From Actinomycetes bacterium (GTDB lineage Bacteria > Actinomycetota > Thermoleophilia > Solirubrobacterales > 70-9): DNA of 41,716 nt. Location of the stretch: assembly GCA_023436605.1 (NCBI GenBank), contig JAEZIQ010000061.1:1-41716 (forward strand), written 5' to 3'. The translations under genes and the position numbers were made by a program. Under the pieces are notes generated by a model, which had not been told where the DNA came from, searched no databases, and worked only from the letters and a program-made list of their open reading frames with translations. Positions 29,885-37,507 of the stretch are shown piece after piece (the stretch's first letter is position 1; each line of letters opens with the position of its first letter).

Positions 29885-32221
29885 TCAGGCCGCTTCCAGC
29901 GAAGTACCTTCAAGGGCCGTCACGCCCTTCGGCAGGCGGCGCGAGATCACCTTGGTCACGCCGTCGCCGCCCATGCTGACTCCGTAGAGCACGTCGGCCG
30001 CGTCCATGGTCAGCTTCTGGTGGGTGACGATCACGAACTGGGTGCGATCGGAAAAGCGTTTGACCAGTTCGAGGAACCGGTTGATGTTCGCATCGTCGAG
30101 CGCCGCTTCGACCTCGTCGAGGATGTAGAAAGGGCAAGGACGGGCCAGGAAGACGGCAAACACGAAGGCCAGCGCCGTCATCGCCTTCTCGCCACCGGAG
30201 AGCAGGCTCATCTGCCGCATCCGCTTGCCCTGCGGGGTGACTTCTAGCTCAACCCCGAAGTCCGCTTCACCCGGGCTGACCTCTTCGTCGGTTTCCTCTT
30301 CGTCGCCGTCCGGTTCCTCGCCTTCGGCGGCGGGCTTCGGAACCGGACGAAGATCGACCGAACGGAGCCGGCCGGAGCCACCCGGGAAGAGCTGGGTGAT
30401 CATTTCCTCGAAGTTCTTCGCGGTGGCTTCGAAGGTTTCGTCGAAGGATCGTTTGATCTCGGAGTCGATGTCGCGGATCACGCCTTCGAGTTCACGCATC
30501 GCCCGCTCGGTGTCTTCGCGCTGCGCGACCAGCTGCTCGACGTGTTCGAGGGCCTCCTCGTACTCCTTCTTGGCCAGCGGGTTGACCGGGCCGAGGCGCT
30601 CGCGACGGGTCCGCAGGTTATGAAGGCGCTTCTCGATCTGCTCGCGCTCTTCCTGCTCCAGCTCTTCCTCGGGCTCGGGAACCTCGATCTCGAGTTTCTC
30701 CGAGATCCGGGCGAGTTCGGAGGCCGCCTCGGCCCGCCGGTCACCGAGATGGGCCGCTTCGACTTCGGCGCTGGTGACCTGCTCGGCCACCGCCCGCAGT
30801 TTGGCCTGGATCTGCACTTCGAGGTCCGAACAGGCCTTGAGTTCGGCTGAGATCTCGTCGGCGTCCCCCTGGTCGCCGATCACGGTGCGCTCCGCCTTCA
30901 TCACACGATCCCGGATCGCCTGGGCGGTGTCGGTGGCGGCGGTCTCGACCGTCGTGATCAGCGCGGCGAGGTTCTCGACCTCGGCCATCTTTTCGCCGAG
31001 CCGCTCGCGGTGGCGTTCCCCGAGCAGGCTCTCGGCCCGACGGGCGTGGGTGGTCGCCCGCTCGGCCCCGGCGTGAACGTCGGCAAGGGCCTCGAGTCGC
31101 TTCGACTCCGGCCCTTCGGCCTTGGCCTGCCGCAGACCTTCCGCGGCGGTGGCGAGTCCGGCATCGACCTCCGAGAGTTCCTGGACCAGGTGTTTGGCCC
31201 GTTCCGAAGCGCTACCGCTGCTGCCCAGGTCGAGGGTCAGTGGGGCAAGCTCCAGCCTCAGTTCCTCCAGTCGCACGCCGAGCCGGCGGCCCTGCTCGGA
31301 AATCCGGGAGGCCTGGATCGAAACCTGTTCCGAACCGGAACGGAGGCCGTTGAGGATGCCCCAGATCGCGGTCCGTTCCCGGTCCCGCTCGGCGAACCGT
31401 TCCTCGGCGGTGCGGCGCCGTTCCGAGACCGTTGAGAGTTCTTTCTCCAGCCCGTCGCGGACCTTGCGTGCCTGGTCGGCTTGCCCCTTCGCCTGTTCGA
31501 GCCGGGCTTCGCCGAACCTGAGCTCCTCGGCGACCAGGCGGCTTTTCAGTTCCAGTTCCTGTTTCTCGATCCGGGCGCCGATCTCGGCCGAGTTCGCCTG
31601 CTGCTTGAGAGGACGCAGGGCCTTGCGGGCCTCGCGTTCGACGTCGAGGGCGCGGTCGAGATTGTCCCGGGTCGCCATCAGCTTCAGCTCGGCGCGACGG
31701 CGGCGCTTGCGGTACTTGCCGAGACCGGCGGCTTCCTCGATCAGCATGCGCCGCTCGCGTGGCTTCGAGTGGACGATCGAGTCGACCCGCCCCTGACTGA
31801 TCACCGAGTGCATCTCCTTGCCGAGGTTCGCGTCGGAAAGGAGTTCGACGATGTCGGAGAGGCGGCAACGGGCTCCGTTCATCCAGTAGCCGCCGTCACC
31901 GTTGCGGTCGAGCTTGCGGGTGATCGAAATCTCGGAGAACTCGTCACCGAAGTGACCCTCGGAGTTGTCGATCACCACTTCGACCTCGGCCTCGGAGCGG
32001 GCACCGATGTTCTTGCCACCGACCGAGATCACATCCTGCATCGAGTTTCCTCGGATCGCGCCCGGGCTCTGCTCGCCCAAAGCCCAGAGGACGGCGTCGG
32101 TGATGTTGGACTTGCCGGACCCGTTCGGGCCGACGATCACGCTGACGCCGGGCGAGAACGCCAGTTCAGTCTTTTCGGGGAAGGACTTGAAGCCCTTCAT
32201 GGTCACCGAGCGGAGGTACAT
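29885..32221 (-). CDS. smc: SMC-family chromosome segregation ATPase without a recognisable hinge
   Basis: 778 residues against about 1150-1200 for bacterial SMC. The N-terminal head is intact: GFKSFPEKTEL, Walker A GPNGSGKSNITDA at 31-43, ISQGRVDSIVHSKPRERR near 141-158, EEAAGLGKYRKRR. Coiled coil runs from about 171 to 560. The C-terminal head is intact: LGPVNPLAKKEYEE, an acidic insert (EGEEPDGDEEETDEE), signature LLSGGEKAMTALAF at 673, Walker B FYILDEVEAALDD near 698, D-loop and VTHQK. Between the arms I find no globular hinge with its conserved Gly motifs and no CxxC zinc hook, only Gly/Ser breaks near 335 and 365. The frame is continuous. Placed between rnc and ftsY, the normal smc site; scpA/scpB are not in the window. 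Confidence 0.9.
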   Translation of the reverse strand: MYLRSVTMKGFKSFPEKTELAFSPGVSVIVGPNGSGKSNITDAVLWALGEQSPGAIRGNSMQDVISVGGKNIGARSEAEVEVVIDNSEGHFGDEFSEISITRKLDRNGDGGYWMNGARCRLSDIVELLSDANLGKEMHSVISQGRVDSIVHSKPRERRMLIEEAAGLGKYRKRRRRAELKLMATRDNLDRALDVEREARKALRPLKQQANSAEIGARIEKQELELKSRLVAEELRFGEARLEQAKGQADQARKVRDGLEKELSTVSERRRTAEERFAERDRERTAIWGILNGLRSGSEQVSIQASRISEQGRRLGVRLEELRLELAPLTLDLGSSGSASERAKHLVQELSEVDAGLATAAEGLRQAKAEGPESKRLEALADVHAGAERATTHARRAESLLGERHRERLGEKMAEVENLAALITTVETAATDTAQAIRDRVMKAERTVIGDQGDADEISAELKACSDLEVQIQAKLRAVAEQVTSAEVEAAHLGDRRAEAASELARISEKLEIEVPEPEEELEQEEREQIEKRLHNLRTRRERLGPVNPLAKKEYEEALEHVEQLVAQREDTERAMRELEGVIRDIDSEIKRSFDETFEATAKNFEEMITQLFPGGSGRLRSVDLRPVPKPAAEGEEPDGDEEETDEEVSPGEADFGVELEVTPQGKRMRQMSLLSGGEKAMTALAFVFAVFLARPCPFYILDEVEAALDDANINRFLELVKRFSDRTQFVIVTHQKLTMDAADVLYGVSMGGDGVTKVISRRLPKGVTALEGTSLEAA

Positions 32222-32329
32222 ACGCCTTACAGATTGCCGGTTCCGCCGGACGGACGATTGCCCGCCCCGGTGACCTGCAACCCCGCACCCCGACTGGAAA
32301 AAACGGTTTCCCGCAAAGTGCAGGGGAAA

Positions 32330-33079
32330 TCAGGCTTCAAGGTGTTTCAGAGCGACTTCCGCAGCGGCCTGCCCGGCCGCTTTCTTGCTCCTGCCCTGGC
32401 CTCTTCCGATCTCTTCGCCGCGGTAGATGACCGCAACCTCGTAAACCCTCTGATGGGCCGGGCCGGCCGAACTCACGACCTCGTAGGAAACGGTCTCTCC
32501 GTGCCGGGCCGCTTCTTCCTGCAGCGCCGACTTGAAGTCGGTGTGATTCTCCTGGACGCTGACGATGCGTCGACGGAAAGCCCCGACCACCGCCGCAGAC
32601 GTGCGCTCGAAACCGAAATGGAGGTAGCAGGCACCAATCAGGGCCTCGGTGATCTCCGGCAGCGGCCTTTCCCCCTCGAGCAGCAACCGGGCCGGAGTCT
32701 GCTTGCCGTCGGGCCGGCCGGGGTCGGCCTCCAGGAGCATTTCCGGGATCCCCAGTTCCTTCCCCACTTCCGCGCAGGCCGAGCCGCTGACCGCCTGGTT
32801 GAGGATCTTGGTCAGGGCTCCCGCGTTCAGTTCGGGAAGGCTGCGGTAGAGCTCATCGGCCACCGACAGGCCGAGCACACTGTCCCCGAGCAGCGCCAGC
32901 CGCTCGTAGGAGCCGGTCCGGTCAGATGTCCAGGAGGAATGGGTGAGGGCCGGAACCTTCAGTTCTTCCGGCAGCTCGCTGATCAGCGTGGCGAGATCCG
33001 CGTCCCCGGACCCGCCGGAACTCTTTCCGGTGCCGTCCAGCCCTGCGGCTCGCTCACGCGACCGCTTTAGCCACGACAA
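32330..33079 (-). CDS. rnc: Ribonuclease III (one catalytic-motif residue changed)
   Basis: Cleaves double-stranded RNA in rRNA and mRNA processing. About 249 residues from TTG 33079, which overlaps acpP by 26 nt; the start is uncertain because no ATG or GTG lies in a good place. The nuclease domain has ALTHSSW, the signature YERLALLGDSVLGL (family: ERLEFLGD, so the second Glu is Ala) and PEITEALIGACYL (Glu where Asp is usual, then the essential Glu). The C-terminal dsRBD is complete: DFKSALQEEAARHG, YEVAVIYRGEEIGRGQGRS, KKAAGQAAAEVAL. Activity is probably kept, since the most critical Asp and Glu remain. Confidence 0.88.
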   Translation of the reverse strand: MSWLKRSRERAAGLDGTGKSSGGSGDADLATLISELPEELKVPALTHSSWTSDRTGSYERLALLGDSVLGLSVADELYRSLPELNAGALTKILNQAVSGSACAEVGKELGIPEMLLEADPGRPDGKQTPARLLLEGERPLPEITEALIGACYLHFGFERTSAAVVGAFRRRIVSVQENHTDFKSALQEEAARHGETVSYEVVSSAGPAHQRVYEVAVIYRGEEIGRGQGRSKKAAGQAAAEVALKHLEA

Positions 33080-33299
33080 AGTCAACCGCGTCCCCCACGG
33101 TCTTGATATCGGCGGCTTCCTGTTCGGAAACCGAGATCCCGTACTGATCCTCAAGCTCCATCACCAGTTCGTAGAGATCGAGCGAGTCCGCGTCGAAATC
33201 CTCCTTGAAGCGGGCCTTCTCCGTGATCTGGTCCGGGTTCAGTTCCAGTTCGGCGACCAGGTGGTTCCGCACCAGGTCCATGACTTCGTCGCGATTCAT
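33054..33299 (-). CDS. acpP: Acyl carrier protein
   Basis: 81 residues, acidic. Carries acyl chains on 4'-phosphopantetheine attached to the Ser of FDADSLDLYELVMELED, a standard ACP motif. 12 nt downstream of plsX and overlapping rnc, the conserved plsX-acpP-rnc order, so it is the fatty-acid ACP rather than a polyketide one. Confidence 0.96.
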   Translation of the reverse strand: MNRDEVMDLVRNHLVAELELNPDQITEKARFKEDFDADSLDLYELVMELEDQYGISVSEQEAADIKTVGDAVDFVVAKAVA

Positions 33300-33311
33300 T
33301 CCACTTTCCTA

Positions 33312-34337
33312 TCAGACGCCCGGTTCGGAACCGATTGCGCCGCGGTTGGCGCCCACCCGGTGCAGCATCTCTTCGGTCAGACCCGGTGCATCCACCCGGG
33401 CCGCTCGTGCCGCGACGCGAATCGCGTTGGCGACGCCTTCCGGCCCGGAGGATCCGTGGCCGACCACGGCCGTCTTCCGCAGTCCGAGCAGGATCGCTCC
33501 ACCGGTCGTGTCGGGATGAAGGTCTTTTCTGAGTCCGCCCAGGGCCGGTTTCAGCATCAGTCCGCCGGCCGCCGAGAGCGGGTTCTTGCGGGCTGCGTCC
33601 GAGATCGCTTTGACCACCGTCTTGACCGTGCCTTCGAGGGCCTTCAGCACGATGTTCCCGGTGAAGCCGTCGGTCACGATCACGTCGGCGACTCCGGCGG
33701 GCAGGTCGCGACCCTCCACGTTGCCGATGAACCTGAACTCCTCTGTGCCGGCGAGTGCCGCGTTGGCTTCAACCACTTCTTCCTTGCCCTTGCCTGCTTC
33801 CTCCCCGACCGAGAGCAGTCCCACCTCGGGCAGCTCTACCCCCATCACCGACTTCGAGAAGGCGGCGCCGAGCCAGGCGAACTGGACCAGATGCTGGGCC
33901 CTCACGTCCAGATTGGCCCCGACGTCGAGGAAAAGCACGGTGCGGCCGGGAAGCGGAACCTGGGCCGCCAGCGCCGGACGCTTCACCCCACGGGAGCGCT
34001 TCAGACCAAATGTTGCCGCCGCCATCGTGGCCCCGGTCGAGCCGAGACTGACCACCGCCTCAGAGTTGCCGTCCGCGACATCGGCGACCGCCCGGACGAT
34101 CGAAGCGTCACTGCGCGATCGGACCGACGGGACCGGATCGTCGTCGTTGGTGATCTGATCGGTGGTGTCGATCACCTCGACACCGGAAACTCCCGAGACG
34201 TCGATCTCGGAGCCCGGGCCGAAAACCCTCAGGCCGATCCCGTCGGCTGCGGCCAGTCGGATGCCTTCCGACAGCACGTCAAAGCCATTCTCGACCCCCA
34301 ACCCATCGAGCGCGACCGTAGTCCCGCTTAGGTCCAA
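33312..34337 (-). CDS. plsX: Phosphate acyltransferase PlsX
   Basis: Makes acyl-phosphate from acyl-ACP for phospholipid synthesis. 341 residues. Family blocks: VSLGSTGATMAAA, PALAAQVPLPG, FLDVGANLDVRAQHLVQFAWLG, GLLSVGEEAGKG, ADVIVTDGFTGNIVLKALEG, GGAILLGLRKTAVVGHGSS. The N-terminal motif usually reading DAMGGDHGP is diverged here to DGLGVENGF. TTG start at 34337, 9 nt after rpmF. Followed by acpP. Confidence 0.93.
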   Translation of the reverse strand: MDLSGTTVALDGLGVENGFDVLSEGIRLAAADGIGLRVFGPGSEIDVSGVSGVEVIDTTDQITNDDDPVPSVRSRSDASIVRAVADVADGNSEAVVSLGSTGATMAAATFGLKRSRGVKRPALAAQVPLPGRTVLFLDVGANLDVRAQHLVQFAWLGAAFSKSVMGVELPEVGLLSVGEEAGKGKEEVVEANAALAGTEEFRFIGNVEGRDLPAGVADVIVTDGFTGNIVLKALEGTVKTVVKAISDAARKNPLSAAGGLMLKPALGGLRKDLHPDTTGGAILLGLRKTAVVGHGSSGPEGVANAIRVAARAARVDAPGLTEEMLHRVGANRGAIGSEPGV

Positions 34338-34346
34338 GGTTCCGAC

Positions 34347-34556
34347 CTAGGCGTCAGGTGTGACGGTGCCGAAGGGCTGCTCCTTCGGAGCGATGACCTC
34401 GCGGCCCTTGTACTGGCCACAGTTCGGGCAGACCCGATGCGGCAGACGCGGGTGATGGCACTGCGGGCAGTGGTTGACGCGGGCCTTGGCGGCCTTGTGG
34501 GTGGCGCGACGCTTGTCCCGGCGGGTGCTTGAGGTTCGTTTCTTCGGTACGGCCAT
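34347..34556 (-). CDS. rpmF: 50S ribosomal protein L32
   Basis: 69 residues, MAVPKKRTSSTRRDKRRATH as in L32. Zinc ribbon from CPQC and CPNC pairs (C+ type). ATG 34556. DUF177-rpmF-plsX is the usual order. Ends with TAG, one of the ordinary amber stops in this window. Confidence 0.96.
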   Translation of the reverse strand: MAVPKKRTSSTRRDKRRATHKAAKARVNHCPQCHHPRLPHRVCPNCGQYKGREVIAPKEQPFGTVTPDA

Positions 34557-34599
34557 AAGAAGCAGCAGTCTAGAGGAAGATCGCCCGACGCGACCTTTC

Positions 34600-35166
34600 C
34601 TATTCGAGTTCGCGCAGCTTCGCCCAGCGGGGATCGATGTTCTGGCCGTGATCATGGTCGGCGGGATCCGCTCCGTTAAGCGATTCGCCGCAGTAGGCGC
34701 AGAGTCCGAGGCAATCCTCCCGGCAGAGGATCTGCTCCGGCAGGGACAGGATCAGGGCGTCGTGAGTCCAGGCAGCGACGTCGAGGGTCCCTTCCTCGAC
34801 GTAGGGACTGGTCAACTCCGCGGCACTCGATTCGTCCTCGTCTTCGTCCTCGTCGAAGCGGCTCGACCCCTGGACCGGGATCGGCTCGACCGGCTGGTCG
34901 ACCTCACGCGCCTCGACCCTGACCCGGGCGGTGGCATCCTCGAGACAGCGGAAACAGGGCCCGCTAAGGCCCACTTCGAAGGCGAGGCGCAGCGCATAAC
35001 CGGCACTTGTCCGGGAAATGTCGAGGGTGAAAGCAGGGTCGGCAGGTACGGGCTCGTATTCCTGCCCGCCCAGCATCACCCGCGCCGGGGTCACTTCACC
35101 CGTGAGCCTGGTCGCGTCTCCGTAGCTCAGGCCGAGGGCATCGAGGTCAACCTTTTCGATCAGCAT
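34600..35166 (-). CDS. DUF177 (YceD-like) protein
   Basis: 188 residues from ATG 35166. Family features: an N-terminal strand-rich half, a GPCFRCLEDATARV Cys pair near the middle, an acidic loop with DEDEDEDESS, and the C-terminal CREDCLGLCAYCGESLN cluster. DUF177 proteins are linked to 23S rRNA and ribosome accumulation and nearly always precede rpmF, as here. Confidence 0.9.
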   Translation of the reverse strand: MLIEKVDLDALGLSYGDATRLTGEVTPARVMLGGQEYEPVPADPAFTLDISRTSAGYALRLAFEVGLSGPCFRCLEDATARVRVEAREVDQPVEPIPVQGSSRFDEDEDEDESSAAELTSPYVEEGTLDVAAWTHDALILSLPEQILCREDCLGLCAYCGESLNGADPADHDHGQNIDPRWAKLRELE

Positions 35167-35177
35167 CTTGTTCCAGC

Positions 35178-35741
35178 ATGGCAGACGACTACGATGGGCC
35201 GGTGGAACGTTCCGACAACAACAGCTACCTCGATTCGGTCCGCGGCCAGGTGCCGCTCTATGACGCTCTCCAGGACGCTGCGGTGGCGGCAATCCCCTTC
35301 GAGCCCGCGAACGTGCTGGAGCTTGGAATCGGAACCGGTGAGACGGCCTCTCGCCTCCTCGATCGCTTCCCGTCCGCCCGGGTCACCGGGCTCGATTCGG
35401 ACCCGGACATGCTTTTCAAGGCCCGCGAGGTGGCTGAAGAGGTTTCGCTGGCCCGCATGGAGGATCCCCTCCCGGACGGTCCCTGGGACCTGATCCTTTC
35501 GGTCCTCTCGGTCCATCGGCTCACCGACGACCAGAAGCAGAACCTGTTCCGCCGGGTCCGCGAGCAATCGAAGGCCCTGGTGATCGGTGACTTCGTCTCC
35601 CTCGGCGAAAATCTCGGCCGAACCCAGGTCCCCGGAACCGCCTACCCCGACACGGCTGAAGAGCTCGCCAACTGGTGCGACGGCAAGATCGTCTGGCAAG
35701 AAGACGACCTCGTAGTCATCGTCGCCGACTACAGGGCTTAA
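35178..35741 (+). CDS. Class I SAM-dependent methyltransferase
   Basis: 187 residues. SAM-binding motif I VLELGIGTGETASRLL near 45-60, motif II VTGLDSDPDML, motif IV region DLILSVLSVHRL. Substrate unknown; the small size suggests a soluble enzyme acting on a small molecule or peptide. It is on the plus strand, starting 11 nt from the DUF177 ATG, inside an otherwise minus-strand growth locus, so it looks inserted or inverted. ATG 35178 is used; GTG 35202 is an alternative. Confidence 0.82.
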   Translation: MADDYDGPVERSDNNSYLDSVRGQVPLYDALQDAAVAAIPFEPANVLELGIGTGETASRLLDRFPSARVTGLDSDPDMLFKAREVAEEVSLARMEDPLPDGPWDLILSVLSVHRLTDDQKQNLFRRVREQSKALVIGDFVSLGENLGRTQVPGTAYPDTAEELANWCDGKIVWQEDDLVVIVADYRA

Positions 35742-35749
35742 CTGCAGTC

Positions 35750-35837
35750 GGGCCGGCCTTCGCCAGCCCTCCCAGTCAAACGCTGGTAGCGCCACAACCA
35801 AAGCCGGCCCAACCATTCCCGGACCCAATGGGCCGGC
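35750..35837. terminator. Three-arm alternating inverted repeat between convergent genes
   Basis: GGGCCGGC at 35750-35757, its complement GCCGGCCC at 35803-35810, and GGGCCGGC again at 35830-35837. The middle arm can pair with either outer arm but not both. It separates the methyltransferase (+) from the SepIVA-like gene (-), probably as a bidirectional terminator. The rest of the 134-nt gap shows nothing else. Confidence 0.6.
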
Positions 35838-35875
35838 GGGTTCCACCTGGAGGCGGAGCGAAGCTCGCCGACTAC

Positions 35876-36346
35876 TTATTCCTCTATTTCGTCGAGGGGT
35901 TCGTCGCGGCCTGCCAGGCGGTCCCGGCCTCGCTGGACGGCGGCGGTGAACTTCTGGAGGTTGACCTCGAGGGTGTTGAGGATCTCGTCGGCATAGTCCT
36001 CGGCGCCGAGACGTATCTCCCGTTCCCTGGCGCGGGCGTCTTCGACGATCTCGTCGGCGGCACGCTCGGCCTGTTTGGTCACCTCTTCGTCTGAAACCAG
36101 CCGGGCCTGCTGCTCGCGGGCCTCGCGGACCACACGCTCGGATTCGCGCTTGGCTTCTTCCAGCATTTCCTGGCGTTCCTTGACGATCCAGCGGGCCTGC
36201 TTGATCTCTTCAGGGATCGTGGCACGCATCTGGTCGAGGAGGTCGTAGATCTCCTCCCGGTCCACGCGAACCTGGTCCGTGAGCGGGACCGGGCGGGCGT
36301 TGTGGACGAGGTCGTCGAGCTTGTCTATTAGAACGAGGACATCCAT
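35876..36346 (-). CDS. DivIVA/SepIVA-like coiled-coil protein
   Basis: 156 residues, helical throughout. MDVLVLIDKLDDLVHNARPVPLTDQVRVDREEIYDLLDQMRAT-type N-terminus, then a heptad-rich Glu/Arg/Ala region to the end. In mycobacteria the SepIVA septation protein occupies the same place, between coaD and DUF177, and has this N-terminus. I infer a role in polar growth or division. A possible -10 TAGGGT lies 9 nt before ATG 36346. Confidence 0.82.
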   Translation of the reverse strand: MDVLVLIDKLDDLVHNARPVPLTDQVRVDREEIYDLLDQMRATIPEEIKQARWIVKERQEMLEEAKRESERVVREAREQQARLVSDEEVTKQAERAADEIVEDARAREREIRLGAEDYADEILNTLEVNLQKFTAAVQRGRDRLAGRDEPLDEIEE

Positions 36347-36402
36347 TAGGAGGGAACCCTATGCCTCTCCGTTGATTTGCGGGGGAAATGTGGCCATGTG
36401 GT

Positions 36403-36424
36403 GAAGATTCTGCATGGAATCTTC
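36403..36424. terminator. Perfect inverted repeat between coaD and the SepIVA-like gene
   Basis: GAAGATTC and GAATCTTC around loop TGCATG, 26 nt downstream of the coaD stop. A TTTTT run follows on the plus strand only, so minus-strand termination is not certain. Confidence 0.4.
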
Positions 36425-36449
36425 CATTCCTTTTTGTGCCAGCAAGTGA

Positions 36450-36953
36450 CTAACTCCGCCCTAGTCTATCCGCCAGAGCGGCTGCCACCGGAGCAGGCAC
36501 GAGATCACTGACATCGCCGTTGAAGGTCGCCATTTCCTTGACTCCCGTGGAGGAAAGGAAGCTGTATTCGGGCCGGGCAAAGACGTAGATGCTCTCGATC
36601 TCCGCGTCGAGCTTCGAGTTGAGCTGCGCCATCTCGTTCTCGTACTCGAAGTCGGAGATCGCCCTCAGACCCTTGACGATCGCCTGGGCGCCGTTCTCGC
36701 GGGCAAATTCGACCAGCAGCGTGTAGAAGGCCTGGACCTCGACGTTTCCGAGGTGGGTGGTCGCATCCTCGATGAAGGCAATCCGCTCTTCGGCGGTGAA
36801 AAGTGTCTTCTTCTTTCGAATCGGCTGGTTCACCACCCCGACCACGACCTTGTCGAAGATGCGGGAGGCGCGGGTGATGATGTCGAGGTGCCCGTTGGTC
36901 ACCGGGTCGTAACTTCCCGGACAAACGGCAATTCTTTCGGCTTTTTCGGTCAT
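36450..36953 (-). CDS. coaD: Phosphopantetheine adenylyltransferase
   Basis: Penultimate step of coenzyme A synthesis. 167 residues. GSYDPVTNGHLDII nucleotidyltransferase motif near 13-26, the KKTLF phosphate-binding segment, KGLRAISDFEYENEMAQLN, and the closing SFLSSTGVKEMA motif. ATG 36953 overlaps the rsmD stop by 4 nt (coupled). Confidence 0.97.
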   Translation of the reverse strand: MTEKAERIAVCPGSYDPVTNGHLDIITRASRIFDKVVVGVVNQPIRKKKTLFTAEERIAFIEDATTHLGNVEVQAFYTLLVEFARENGAQAIVKGLRAISDFEYENEMAQLNSKLDAEIESIYVFARPEYSFLSSTGVKEMATFNGDVSDLVPAPVAAALADRLGRS

Positions 36954-37507
36954 TCCGTTGAAATCTCTGGTTCAGGCGGGGACGGGACCCGATGGAATGT
37001 AACTACCGTGCGGCCGTAACGTCGCTCCCGGACGGTTTCGAGAGAGGGAAATTCCAGTGGCCCGCGATTGTCGGACTCGGCGACGACCCGGCCCCCCGGA
37101 GCCAGCACCCGTCCGAGTTCGCCATCAAGCCGCTCCGCCACCTGCCTGGCCTCACGGTACGGCGGATCGAGGAAGACCAGATCAAAGCCACCGTCCGGAG
37201 CCGAGGTGATCCAGTCGGGCGCTTCGCCGCGGATCAGTTCGGCTTCGCCGGTCAAACCCAGGTTGTGGATGTTGCCGAGGGCAGGCCTCGTGTCACGATC
37301 GACCAGAACGGCGGAAACGGCGCCGCGGGAGATCGATTCGATCCCCAACGCTCCGGTCCCGCAGTAGAGGTCGAGCACCCGCAGGCCCTCGATGTCTCCC
37401 AGGGCCGAGAAGATCGCTTCCCGTACCCGTTCGGAGGTTGGCCTGACCTTCCAGCCCTTGGGGGCCAGCAACTGGCGTCCGCCGAGCTTTCCCGCGATTA
37501 CTCTCAT
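36950..37507 (-). CDS. rsmD: 16S rRNA (guanine-966-N2)-methyltransferase RsmD
   Basis: 185 residues. MRVIAGKLGGRQLLAPKG start, RPTSERVREAIFSAL, SAM motif VLDLYCGTGALGIE, and catalytic LVFLDPPYREA (DPPY). It overlaps recG and coaD by 4 nt each, a coupled recG-rsmD-coaD set. Confidence 0.96.
   Translation of the reverse strand: MRVIAGKLGGRQLLAPKGWKVRPTSERVREAIFSALGDIEGLRVLDLYCGTGALGIESISRGAVSAVLVDRDTRPALGNIHNLGLTGEAELIRGEAPDWITSAPDGGFDLVFLDPPYREARQVAERLDGELGRVLAPGGRVVAESDNRGPLEFPSLETVRERRYGRTVVTFHRVPSPPEPEISTE

Noticed and set aside
31481..33070. 529-codon plus-strand open frame opposite smc and rnc
   Set aside because: Spans two real genes and their gap; no motif, only codon-bias openness.
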